Both the position numbers and the translations under genes were made by a program. This document shows positions 31,656-41,214 of a stretch of 64,000 nucleotides of DNA, piece after piece (position 1 is the stretch's first letter; each line of letters opens with the position of its first letter). Source of the stretch: Macrolepiota albuminosa (Eukaryota; Basidiomycota; Agaricomycetes; Agaricales; Agaricaceae); the NCBI GenBank assembly GCA_027475525.1, contig JAMWFC010000126.1, forward strand, positions 434,001 to 498,000, read 5' to 3'. Below the pieces are notes generated by a model. The model searched no databases. It was given only the letters and a program-made list of their open reading frames with translations, and was not told where the DNA came from.

Positions 31656-31711
31656 GTGCGTCAATCCCTTAGTAATAAGGGCTCTTAGCTGACAATCAGA
31701 ATGCATTACAG
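31656..31711 (+). other. 56-nt intron-like segment absent from the 5' pLTR
   Basis: GT...AG ends, a CTGAC branch site about 20 nt before the acceptor and a length typical of basidiomycete introns. In the 5' repeat the flanks (ACTTAAC and CCTAACC) are fused without loss, exactly as splicing would leave them. Confidence 0.75.
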
Positions 31712-32229
31712 CCTAACCTAACACTAGGTTTACCTTAACCAGGTTTAATCAACGTGGTTGCTCTGATGAAGGACCCCTATCACAGGGGGAGATACGTTGA
31801 GCCCTAAGGGCAATATACGGCTGCCTAAGCACCAGCACTTCTATGCGCCCGCTTAAACCCTAGGCAAGGTCATCACCGAATAACCGATCGAATCACGGTG
31901 CGATCGTTCTCCTTGATTCGGCTAGTATAATGCGCGTCTATCACTGACAGTTGATAAGCGCCGAGGCCTTTATCAACAGACATCACTGATAATCACTGAT
32001 AATCAGTGATAATCACTGATTGATCTGATAAATGATAAGGTCTCCCTGACGATTCTGAAGAACAATAGAGTGTGGCAACCTTGTGGCAAACATGAGGCGC
32101 TCACAATATGCCATTGGATGGCTATTGTTCTATTGTTTTCTATTGTTCTTATTGTTCTTATTGTCTTTATTGTCAGCAGTAAGGCCCTGGCTCGGCGCCT
32201 GAGGCGTCTGAACTAGGAAACAAGTCAAA

Positions 32230-32310
32230 CGTATGCAAATAGGCCTGATGAGACTTATATAAAGTCGAAACTGGTCGGTTGGGAAGTCCCCAGCCAGTTG
32301 CCAGCATACG
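32230..32310 (+). ncRNA. Type I hammerhead ribozyme (3' pLTR)
   Basis: Exact repeat of 27,801-27,881 at offset 4,429; predicted cleavage after T32,299. Cleavage at both sites would release a 4,429-nt unit-length RNA from a tandem or read-through transcript. Confidence 0.93.
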
Positions 32311-32376
32311 ACAACACCTCCAGACCTACCATCGCCCTCTCCTTCTCGCTTCGCTCGAAGTCGAGAGGCTCCTCCC

Positions 32377-33050
32377 CCCTGTCTGGGGAACTCCAAGCTG
32401 ACGAAGTTGGGGCTCTGCAGAAGCAGGAGCAGGGGGGCCACGGGAAGGGGGCGAGGGAGGAGGCGGCAGCTGGGCGGGATCTGAAGGAGGGTCAGGAGGC
32501 GATGATCCGGGACCTGGAGGAGGCCAGGGTCGCCCGAGGAGAAGTGGAGGCCGAGTTGGAGGCGCTGCAGGCGAGGCTGGGGCAGGGAGTGGGGAGCCCG
32601 GAGAGGATCCCCTCGGAGCTGGAGTTGATGGAGGGGCTGCGCCATGATGTGGTCATTGCGCGCATGGTGTCCTTAAGTGAGTCCCTTGTCACTCACTCAC
32701 CTCTGTCGCTAACGTCTTCAGGCTGGGCCTGGGAGCACCATCTGCTCCTGGACGGGGCTGCCACGGCACTCGCTGCGTTGCGGGAGGGGCAACGCCTGGA
32801 GGTGATGACTCCCAGGGTGGAGCGCGGCCTTGATCTCTTGGGGCGGCTGGTGGCCGCACATCGGCAGAGGAACGTGCCCGTCCCAGGATCCTGGTTTGAG
32901 CGCGTGCTGGACGAAGGCAAGCCCCTCCTATTCTGGGATCTGTTGGCCAAGGAAGTGTGGCAGGAGCATGGCCCAGAGGGGATGGGGGAGGGTTTCCGGG
33001 GCTGGCCAAGGGGAGGGGAGGGTGAGGGTAGTTTGGGGCCCCAGCTCTAG
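32377..33050 (+). CDS. Antisense accessory gene of gypsy-1i, C-terminal exons (coiled coil)
   Basis: Continuation of the gene cut by the PLE. The frame reads GELQADEVGALQKQEQGG, then a long coiled coil (RDLEEARVARGEVEAELEAL), then RHDVVIARMVSL. Intron 32,677-32,721 (45 nt, GTGAGT...CAG) keeps the frame. The last exon has WAWEHHLLLDGAATALAAL, RGLDLLGRLVAAHRQRNVP and PGSWFERVLDEG, stop 33,048. The intron and all blocks are matched in gypsy-1o. It ends about 240 bp from the stop of the convergent integrase-chromodomain. Coiled coil plus six-cysteine cluster resembles dimeric fungal regulators in outline only. Confidence 0.75.
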
Positions 33051-33293
33051 GGGTCCCCGTTTTCTTGCTATCGCTTGTCTTGTGGTCTCGTAACTGTAGC
33101 ATAGTGTACCTCTAAAAATGTATATACTCGGTTGTCCTGGATCAGTGAGAAGTATGAGTAAGGGGGCGAAGAAACTGAAGGAAACCAGAAAGAACACCTT
33201 GCCCAGATTTCGGGGCACTACTACGAAGAGGTACTAAAAAAGAGTAAGATCTAGAAAGGGAAAGTAGAAAGTATACATGGGAGTTGAATCCCT

Positions 33294-33545
33294 ACTGAGC
33301 CCAGAGGCGGGGGTTATGCCCACTACTGCCGTCTGTGAGTCCTGCGCCTGGAAGGTCGTTTCCCAGGTGCCGTTGTTGGAAGTCCTGGAGTTTGTCGAGG
33401 GCGCCTTCGAGGTTTCCACGTGGTTCCCAAGTGTCGTCTTCCGGGCCGTATCCCTTCCACCGTACAAGGAAGTGGGGTCGTCCACGAATATTCCGGGAGT
33501 CGAGGATGTCTTCAACCTGGTAGTGGTACTCGTCCTCGACTTCGA
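33294..33545 (-). CDS. pol: Gypsy-1i chromodomain
   Basis: [38 protein letters not shown] and [11 protein letters not shown] form a canonical chromodomain with aromatic residues Y, W and W in the expected cage positions; stop TAG 33,291-33,293. A small frameshift separates it from the integrase tail (HPPDPSPSP), whereas gypsy-1o is continuous there. Chromodomains steer chromovirus integration to heterochromatin, which agrees with the nesting seen here. Confidence 0.85.
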
Positions 33546-34672
33546 CCGGGGGAGGGGGAGGGATCCGGGGGGTGTCGTTCCAGGAGGCAGACGTGGAATA
33601 CCGAGTGCAGACCTTTTAGTCCCAGGGGAAGCTCGATCTTGTAGGCGTGGGATGAGACCTTCTTCAATATTTTGAACAGGCCGAGGCGCTTGTGATCGAG
33701 TTTTGGGGAGGGCCGGTGGGTGCGGAGGTGGTGTCGATCTAACCATACCTTTGTCCCAGGGGCCCAATCGGGGGTGTCTTCCCATCTCTGGTCGGCGTGT
33801 TTCACATAGGCCTGGTTTGCGGTATCAATCTCTTCCTGGAGAAACTCGTTAAGGGACTAGAGATCCCAGGCGACCTCGTGGGCGGCGTGTGACAGGATGT
33901 CCCGGAGTGAGAGCGTCAGTCGAGGGTGGTATCCCTTGTTGGCAAAGAAGGGTGATACCCCGGTGGCAGAGTGTGGTGTGTTGTTGTAGGTGAACTCAGC
34001 CAGGGGGAGCTCGGCGCGCCAGTCGTCCTGCAAGTAGTTGACGTACAGTCGGAGGTACTGCTCAAGGGACTGGTTGACCCTTTTGGTTTGGCCGTCAGTT
34101 TCGGGGTGGTAGGTGGTAGAGAGGTTAGTTTTTACCTCAAGTGCCTTACACAGGGAAGTCCAAAACTTGGACACAAAGAGGGGGCCGTGGTCGGAAACGA
34201 TGTTGTCTGGGAGGCCATGTTTGGCGAAGACGTGCTTGAGGAACAGCCGGACGAAGTCTGGGGCGGTATCCGTGGTGTGGCAGGGTAGGAAGATGCCCTG
34301 TTTGGTTAGCCTGCACACAATGACAAGAATGGCATCGAACCCTTCAGATTCCAGGAGTTCAACAATGTGGTCCAGAGATATGGAGGACCAGGGACATCGT
34401 CTGACCGGCAGGGGTTTCAGGAGTCCGTATGGTCGGTGTTGGGGGACCTTGGCCTGGAGGCAGGGTTCGCACAATCGAATGTAACGGGTTACGTCCTTCT
34501 TCAACCCTGGCCAAAAGTAAGTCCAGGAGATAAGCTGGAGAGTCTTACGTATTCCAGGGTGTCCCTGGAGCTTGTGGTCGTGGTGTTGACGGAGGACGTC
34601 GTAGCGGAGTTGGGCATGATCCGGGATGTAGATGCGGCCGTCCCGGAGGAGGAGTTTTTCATCAGGGGACAA
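33500..34672 (-). pseudogene. pol: Gypsy-1i integrase
   Basis: HHDHKLQGHPGIRKT...CEPCLQAK is the HHCC zinc domain; SLDHIVELL, NIVSDHGPLF and ETDGQTKRVNQ supply the catalytic D, D and E. TAG at 33,857 interrupts before the tail RWEDTPDWAPGTKVWLDR...[26 protein letters not shown]. The core is intact, unlike gypsy-1o, where the zinc Cys are lost. Confidence 0.87.
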
Positions 34673-35618
34673 GGAGAAGGCGGGGTCCCAGTCGGTTCCA
34701 TCGGAAGGGTTTCAGGGGTTGTGATCGGTGAAGTACTTGTCTCAGGGGGCGCAGCGGATCTGGCTCAGGGTCCCTTCATTGTTTAAGATTAGTACGGCAT
34801 TCAGATGTTTGGGAGGGATCACCACACGATGATTGAACACATTGCGTTCCGCCTCAAACGACTTCTTGGGATAGACGTCCGGTCGACAGGTGAGGGCATC
34901 GGGTTTAGCTCCGAGTCGTCCCGGGCGGTACTGGATTGTGAAGTCGTATTCTGAGAGAACCTTGGACCATCGGGCCTGTCGTCGACTAAGTTGCTTAGTT
35001 GTGGTGAAGTACTGCAGGTTGTTGTGATCCGAGTAGACCTGAATCTGGTGCTGGGCTCCCTCGAGGTAGGCTTGCCATTGTTTGAAGGCTTTGATGATGG
35101 CGAGGAGCTCCTTGTTGTAGATGTCGTAGTTGAGCTTGGCGTTGATCATGGACCAGGTGTAGAAGGCGACTGGCCAGGGCTCCCCACCGTCAGGTCCCAT
35201 CTGCGAGAGAATCCTAGCGATGGCGTAGTCGGAGGCGTCGCATTCCAGGATAATCGGGAGGGCCGGGTCGTAGTGCTGGAGTACGGGGGCGGCCGTGAAA
35301 GCCTCCTTGAGCAGGTTAAAGACACTCTGGCACTTACTGTCCCAGTTCCAGGCGACGTCCTTTTGTGTGAGCCAGTTGAGGGGTTTTGTGATACCGGAGT
35401 AGTTATCTATGAACCTCCAGTAGAAGTTAGCAAAACCCAAGAAGGATTGTACTTCCTTGACGTTCCAGGGCTGCGGCCAGTTGACAATGGCCTCAACCTT
35501 GTGGGGGTCCATGCGAACACCATTCGGGGATACTATGACGCTGAGATACTCAACCTCTTCCGTGTGGAATGAACACTTCTCGGGCTTGGCATGGAGGTTG
35601 TGCTCCCAGAGGTGTTCG

Positions 35619-35772
35619 AGGACTTGCCGGACATGTTTCTGGTGGTCCTCCTGCGAGTCGGAATAGATGAGGATGTCGTCCAGGTAGACGATCACAGGAC
35701 TTGCCGGACATGTTTCTGGTGGTCCTCCTGCGAGTCGGAATAGATGAGGATGTCGTCCAGGTAGACGATCAC
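35619..35772. repeat. Perfect 77-bp head-to-tail duplication (join 35,695/35,696)
   Basis: 35,619-35,695 equals 35,696-35,772. It duplicates the YLDD region of RT, which would be lethal to the enzyme and is absent from gypsy-1o. Confidence 0.98.
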
Positions 35773-36171
35773 GAAGACGTCGCTCATGTTGTGAAAGATG
35801 TCATTCATGAAGTATTGGAACGTGGCGGGGGAGTTAGTCATTCCGAAAGGCATCACAAGGTACTCAAACAGACCATACCGCGTGTGGAACGTGGTTTTCC
35901 ACTCATGTCCTGGGGTGATGCAGACGTTGTTGTAACCAGAGCGAAGGTCAATCTTCGTGTAAACCTTGGCACTGCGGAGTCGATCGACCAGATTGCCAAT
36001 GAGCGGGAGCGGGTAGCGGTTCTTCTTGGTGATCTTATTGAGTCCCTGGTAGTCGACACAGAGTCAGAGCGAGCTGTCCTTCTTCTTGGCAAATAGAACT
36101 GGGGCTCCGGTGGCGGAGGCGGAGGGTTGGATGAATCCCTTACCGAGCATTTCGTCGAGGTAATCCTTGAG

Positions 36172-36327
36172 GGCCCGGAGTTCGACCTCCGACATGTTGT
36201 ACACCTTGCCGAAAGGGGGGGCAGCTCCTTCCTCGAGGTCGATGGTATGGCCCGGAGTTCGACCTCCGACATGTTGTACACCTTGCCGAAAGGGGGGGCA
36301 GCTCCTTCCTCGAGGTCGATGGTATGG
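36172..36327. repeat. Perfect 77-bp head-to-tail duplication (join 36,248/36,249)
   Basis: 36,172-36,248 equals 36,249-36,325 plus two bases. It lies in the RT N-terminal region and is absent from gypsy-1o. Confidence 0.98.
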
Positions 36328-36461
36328 TCATAGGGGCGGTGAGGGGGAATCTCCTTGGCATCTCCTTTGGAGAATACATCAGCGAACTCATGATACTCCG
36401 GAGGAACTACTTCTCAGAGGATTTGCTCCTCGGTTTTCTTTTCTGGGGGAATAGCGTCCCC

Positions 36462-37160
36462 TCATAGATGTTCTTCCGGGAGAGAAGGCAAGGTGTGTAG
36501 CTGAAACGTGGGAGTTCCATCCTTCATGAGGTGGGCAAAGGGGGCGGCCCCAATGATCCTAATGTCAAGTGCGTTCGGGTTGATTGGGGTCGCAGATGCA
36601 TCGGCCGAAGCGGGTATGACATGTGTCTGAGACCGGCCGGGGTAGTTCGGCTCTTTATACTTGTTCCGAGGAATGTTTGGGGGTCGATCAGGGGCCTTGC
36701 AGTCTCGGACAGGCGTGGGGGGCGCGGCAGTTGTCCTGGGGGTGTCGGGCGTTGGGTCGTTTCCTAGAGCCCGGAGGTGCACGGCGGTCGAGGGGTGGTC
36801 TTTGGGTCCTGGGAAGGTCATGGTAAGCGTCCTCCAATCGATGTCGGGGTTTGTGTTGCGCAGCCAGGGTAGTCCCAGCACCATCGGGGTCAATTCGTGA
36901 AGTCGCGTGACCAGGAAGTCAGAGGTGAACTCGTAGTCGTTGTCCAGGATCACGCGTCCCAAGTGAGACCTCTGGATGGGGCTGGAGGAGGAGGGGGTGC
37001 CGTCGAGGTGTTGCAGGCGGAGGGGCTGGTCAAGGGAGTCGTGGGGAAGGTTGAAGGCATCGCTGATGAAAACTCCGGTGGCTCTGCTGTCGATGAGGGC
37101 CGATATCGGTCCCAGGGCACCGTCCAGCCTGGCATTGATGACGAAGGATTGGGACGAGCG
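36462..37160 (-). pseudogene. pol: Gypsy-1i protease-like domain 2
   Basis: INARLDGALGPISALIDSRAT (DSR where retropepsins have DSG), LDQPLRLQHLD, RVILDNDYEFTSDFLVTRLH and MVLGLPWLRNTNPDIDWRTL, then a Pro/Thr linker toward RT. The catalytic Asp is kept but the obligatory Gly is Arg, the opposite lesion to gypsy-1o domain 2. A TAG at 37,164-37,166 separates it in frame from domain 1. Confidence 0.77.
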
Positions 37161-37163
37161 GGA

Positions 37164-37825
37164 CTAGAGTCTGGGGGGTGGTGGGGGCCCGTTCTTCGGG
37201 GTAGGGTTCAGGAAGTGGGAGATGTCGAAGGGGAGTTGCTGGTTGTTGGGTGTCGGGTCCCGGGTCAGGCGAAGGGTGAGATGTCGCCAATCAATGTGGG
37301 GGTTGGTGTCTTGGAGCCACGGGAGCCCTAGGACCAGGAGGGGTGGAGTTTGGTTATTAACATCTGGAGGGTGTGAGTCTGTCCGTTGGTGAAAGTAACG
37401 GGCATACACACGAAATAAGTGACGTCCCCCGCCGTAGAGGCGTCTCCATCAAAGAGGCAGAGCCGTACCGGGACTGGGAGTCGCTGAGCGGGTTCCGGGG
37501 TGAGGGTAGACCATGCTTCATCGATGAAGTTGTCAGTGGCGCCACTGTCAACGAGGGTGTTGAGGGGGGTTCTGGAGGGGGTGAGGCAGGTTTTGAGAAG
37601 AAGAGAGTGCGAGGAGTGGGAGGGTAGATAAGCCATGAGGGTGTCCTGTATGAGTGTCATAGAGCGAAGATGTGAGACCGGGGCAGAGAAGATGTCAGAG
37701 TCGATTCCGCAATTTAGGGCATCTTCTGGATCTAAATTGCTGGGTTGTTTTCCGAATACTTGTAAGTGGCGTCCTCCCCTTTGAAGGTCCAGGTGGCACG
37801 TCCCATGACCTGCCGTTGGGGGCAC
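37164..37825 (-). pseudogene. pol: Gypsy-1i protease-like domain 1
   Basis: MTLIQDTLMAYLPSHSSHS, NTLVDSGATDNFIDEAW (intact DSGA), VTFTNGQTHTLQMLITKLH and LGLPWLQDTNPHIDWRHLTL; one frame change near 37,340. It is the better conserved of the two tandem retropepsin domains and presumably the working protease that processes Gag-Pol. Confidence 0.8.
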
Positions 37826-38720
37826 TCGGAGATGAAGTGGTCTTTCTCACCGCAGAGTATGCAGACACCCTCCCTTCTCCGTCGGGACCTCCACCCAGGG
37901 TCGCCCCTTTTTTGAGAGCCGGTTGGCCCGGAGGGCCTCTTTGTCCCGTTCATCGGTGAAGTCAGGATCTTCGGAGTCTTCCGGAGGTTCCTCGGGGTTT
38001 GGTGCGTCGCCCGGGTCGTTGGCGGCCACGGCGGCGTTGAGTTGGGCCTGAGGGCGGGCGCCGCTGCCAGGGTTAGTATTGGGCGGGCCGCAACTCACTG
38101 GGGATCGGCCACCAGGGAACGCGGGAGGACCAGGGTTTTGGGTTTGGGGGTTGGGGGTTTCACCGGGGGGCCATGGGGGTCCTCCCCTAGGGTTCCAGAG
38201 GGTTCAGGAGTTTGAGTACTCGCTGCAGTCTTCCCAGTAGTGCTGGTCGATCTGCATGACGAGGGCCTTGTATCTGTCATAGGAGGGTTGTTTTGGGGCA
38301 AGTCAAAGGATGTCCTTGATATGTTGCAGCAGTGTGTGGCGGAGGGCATACTGGAGAGCACTGTAATTCCAGCCTGTCTTGTAAGCTTCCTTCTCGAAAC
38401 ATATGATGAAGGTGGTGAAGCGTTCCTCAGAATGCATCTGGAAGTTGAAGAGGTTGTCCTCAGCCTCGGCCATGGTGTCGTAAATCCCGAACTTCCTGGA
38501 GAACTCGTCAACAAAAGCTTGCCAGCAGGAGAGCGCCGGGTTGTTGGGGTCGAACTGGATGAGGGCCGTGTAGTGGTCAAAGGCGATCCCCTGGAGGTAC
38601 GAGGCGGCAAAGGCCACTTGGGAGCTGTCAACCTGAAATGTGAGTGGTTTCGCCTGAAACGTATTGAGACACTGAGTGAGGAATGTATGCCATTTTCAGA
38701 GGTCCCAGCCTGTGAATGCA
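37732..38720 (-). pseudogene. gag: Gypsy-1i Gag: capsid core and zinc knuckle
   Basis: FAASYLQGIAFDHYTALIQFD, CWQAFVDEFSRKFGIYDTMAEAEDNL and FITFIICFEKEAYKTGW-like blocks form the Retrotrans_gag capsid region (38,617-38,303); the nucleocapsid knuckle CILCGEKDHFISEC (CX2CX4HX4C) lies near 37,860. A stop follows TGWDL at about 38,696, and frames change around 38,220 and 37,900. Gag assembles cytoplasmic particles. Confidence 0.82.
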
Positions 38721-38775
38721 TCGGGTTTCTGAATGTCCAGACATCCTTTGCGGGTGAGAGCGTCGCAAGCGTCGT

Positions 38776-40440
38776 CTAGTCTGGCAGTGTTGCGGAGGGA
38801 AGGGCTGGCATTGTAGTAGTAGTAGTAGTAATGATTACCCCCCCTCCTTGTGGAGGAAAAGCACCGAGGGCAGGACCCCACCCGCCTGGAGGGCCTCCTC
38901 TGGGTGGCTCACCTGGGGGTCCACGCCTGCGGGGTCCATTGTCCCAGGGGGATTCGTTCCTGCTAGAAGGAGGCCCAGGTCTCCACGCAGGGGGTGGTGG
39001 AGGTGGGGGACCTGGGAGTTGTCCTCGAGGTTCGGCTGGGGGTGGCGGAGGCAGTCGGGGAGGGTTCAGCGGTGTCGGGTCAGGTGGAGGGGGGCCGGGT
39101 GCTGGGTCAGGTGCCGGATTGCGTGGGGGACATTCAGCCCAGGAGAGTCGTGCTTGCATCGGGGGTCGCGGGGGGTTCCGTAGGTCGAAGTGGGGTGGCG
39201 GATTGCGACAGAAACTGGGTTCTGGAGGGGCCGGGGTGGACATGGGAGGCGGTGCCAGAGCAGGTGCGGGCGCGGGACGTTGTTTGTTGTTGCAGTGCGT
39301 GAGCTCGTCGATGTAGCACAGCATGTCGTCCGTGCTGGGGGTGTCCACCTGGGCTCTACCGGGGTTCGCTGGGGACAGAGGTCGGGCGTTGTCCATTCGC
39401 GGGAGCAGTTTCAGGGGTCTCTGGGGCTGTCCCCAGGTCTCGAAGGTACTAGGAACGGAGTTAGCCCTGCAGCAAGTTGACAAGCCTACCGTGTGGGCAG
39501 CGGGTTGATCAAAGAGACCTCCAGTCAGATTGAGGGACCGCAATATGGCTGAGGCGTTTTGTCGCTCTTCCCGTTGTCATTGTTCCGGAGTGGGGGCCGC
39601 GGGGGCTGTTGGGGCTGCCGGGGCCAGTTCTGGGGGTTCTTGTCGAATGTGAATTGAGCGACCTGGGTCCGCGGGGTTGTTGAGGGGTCGAGGGGAGGGG
39701 GACGCGTGGACTTCGTTGAGCAGCTGCTGCAATTCTTCTTGAAGGATCGTATTGCGCCTATACTTTACCATAGTTTGCTCCGGGAGTTCTCCTCACGTGA
39801 GGCAATCCCCAAATTCGACCAAGCAATGAGCCCATTCCTCTGGAGTGTCTTCGAAGTCGTTGTGCCCGAATTCTGTGAGCAGCGCCCTTGCCCGTTGCAC
39901 GAAGTCCTCCAGCGAGATCCTGAATGAGTGGAGTACTTTGTCCCATTGCCGTTCATACTCCTCGAGGCGTTGTCATCCCATTGGCGAGAGAGGGGTTCGA
40001 GCAGGTGGAGCGGTGGCCGGGTAGTGACGAGGGGGATAGTCGGGGTAGGGGGGTCCTTGGGGCTCTCGGGGTTGGGGAACGGGGTGCTGGTAGCCGTAGT
40101 AGGGGGTGGGTGCAAAGGGGCCCTCGCTGGGGGGAATCGGGCGAGGCCCACTGGGTACTGGTGGGGTCTCTGGCAGGCCCCCGGGGATGCTCCGGTACGA
40201 GGGGACCTCCATGGGTCGTGCCATGACTAAGTTGGGTGGAGGGGCCCAGCTGGCTGAGGGCCCCAGATCATAGAGGGATGGGTCGGGGGCCCAGTGGCAG
40301 TAGAGATACAGAGGTTCGTACGGGAGGGGTGGATAGATGGGGCGGGGGGTCTGTGCAGAGTAATGATTGGGTACCGGGCACCCGTAGGGTCGGTCTGGTA
40401 GCCCGTGGAGTAGTAAGTGTGAATATATGTAGCCATCATG
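38776..40440 (-). pseudogene. gag: Gypsy-1i Gag N-terminus and Pro-rich region
   Basis: From the 5' LTR inward: a Pro/Tyr-rich segment (YPDYPPRHYP) with an overlapping 70-codon ATG frame at 40,439 (MMATYIHTYY) that is also open in gypsy-1o. Then RLEEYERQWDKVLHSF...RALLTEFGHNDFEDTPEEWAHCLVEFGD (about 39,976-39,800), MVKYRRNTILQEELQQLL (39,771), a stop, and a very Pro-rich block 39,543-38,776 with PPPPP runs. Which of the two short frames supplies the start is unresolved. Confidence 0.7.
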
Positions 40441-40469
40441 AACAGTGTAAGGAGGGAGTCTTGATATTA

Positions 40470-41209
40470 TGTCAGGTTCCGCTGAGTTGGGGGCTTTCCA
40501 GGAAAGCAATCGCCCTTACAATGCGGACTTGACCCACGGATACTCAGGTGTCTGGCACTCCGGGGCTAGGACTCCGGAGTTCAAGACGTGGACAGGGGTA
40601 ATCCTGGGAGAGGGAACTTGGTCCGGGGGTTTTGGGTTACGAGTAACTGGGGGACTCGGGTGGGGGTCGAGTCGTGAACCGGAGGTTCTAAGGCGAGACC
40701 AAGTTAGCAAATTAAAGTTGCGAAGTGCGTATCAATCTTAGAGCACATGAGTATTCAAGCGTGCTAGTCAAAGCATGCCAGTCAATGCGTACCAGTCAAA
40801 TAGAGGGCACGCAACAATTCAAGTAACCAAGGGAAAACAGTGTAAGCAGTGTAATATCAAGACTAACAAATACAACGGGGAACTACGCTATAAGTACTAT
40901 GGGACCAGGTCTCGGCGTTCCGGGGTGTCTGGGATGGGTTCCGGGAGTCATTGAGTAGCGGGCAGGGACTGATACCTGGATCATGCGTGTGGGGCACGCG
41001 ATCAATTGACGTGGAGGGAGCTGTGATGCATGATGCGTGTGATCCGATCGTTGATCGGAGCTGGTGGCGGCTGATGGTGGTCCTTGATGCGCGTGATGAC
41101 GGCATCGGTAGTTGTGATGGCAGGGCGTGTCTTGTGGGGTCGGAGGGAGGGTCCTGGGTGGTATTCCGGGGGTGTCCCGAGGTGGGTCAGGAGGGAAGGG
41201 GTCGTGACA
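40470..41209 (-). repeat. Gypsy-1i LTR (5' LTR relative to gag-pol)
   Basis: 740 bp; 28 bp longer than its partner because of one extra unit of the GTGCCAGTCAA-type short repeat near 40,770. The TSD GGCCC follows at 41,210. Confidence 0.92.
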
Positions 41210-41214
41210 GGCCC

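Larger units (their letters stand above)
27255..32376 (+). mobile_element. Penelope-like element (EN-minus, Coprina/Athena type) with terminal direct repeats
   Basis: Two near-identical direct repeats (27,255-27,947 and 31,628-32,376) bracket ORF1 and an RT ORF. The RT has the PLE signature blocks and no C-terminal GIY-YIG endonuclease. Each repeat has a hammerhead ribozyme. Two CCCTAA units sit at the junction between the 5' repeat and the body. These are the known traits of telomere-associated, endonuclease-deficient PLEs. The element interrupts the accessory gene of gypsy-1i; comparison with gypsy-1o shows a few bases of target deleted on the left side and no clean target duplication. Confidence 0.9.
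31628..32376 (+). repeat. PLE 3' terminal repeat (pLTR), intron-containing copy
   Basis: Matches 27,255-27,947 except for 56 extra bases at 31,656-31,711 that start GTGCGT, contain CTGAC and end TTACAG. The repeat ends at CTCCC 32,376, followed by gypsy-1i accessory-gene sequence. Confidence 0.92.
34742..36400 (-). pseudogene. pol: Gypsy-1i reverse transcriptase and RNase H (frameshifts coincide with 77-bp duplications)
   Basis: The linker EFADVF-like and LYHRPRGRSCPPF regions are scrambled at 36,172-36,327 and the palm at 35,619-35,772 by two 77-bp duplications. Outside these, [29 protein letters not shown], RNase H LECDASDYAIARIL and IYNKELLAIIKAFKQW are in one frame to the stop at 34,742 (IRCAP). 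77 is not a multiple of three, so each duplication alone breaks the frame. Without them this part of pol may be largely open. YLDD is intact. Confidence 0.87.
25365..41209 (-). mobile_element. Gypsy-1i: inner chromovirus-type Ty3/gypsy element, full length
   Basis: LTRs 25,365-26,076 and 40,470-41,209 run TGTCAGG...GTGACA in plus orientation and are flanked by the 5-bp duplication GGCCC (25,360-25,364 and 41,210-41,214), which falls inside the accessory gene of gypsy-1o. The minus strand encodes gag-pol (about 40,440 down to 33,291); the plus strand encodes the accessory gene (26,206-33,050). The PLE occupies 27,255-32,376. Without the PLE (about 5.1 kb) and two 77-bp duplications the element is about 10.6 kb. 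LTRs differ by a 28-bp indel and scattered substitutions. Confidence 0.93.

Noticed and set aside
38831..39316. Gly-rich plus-strand frame as a cell-wall or RNA-binding protein
   Set aside because: It is the complement of the Pro-rich Gag region; Gly runs are complements of Pro codons.
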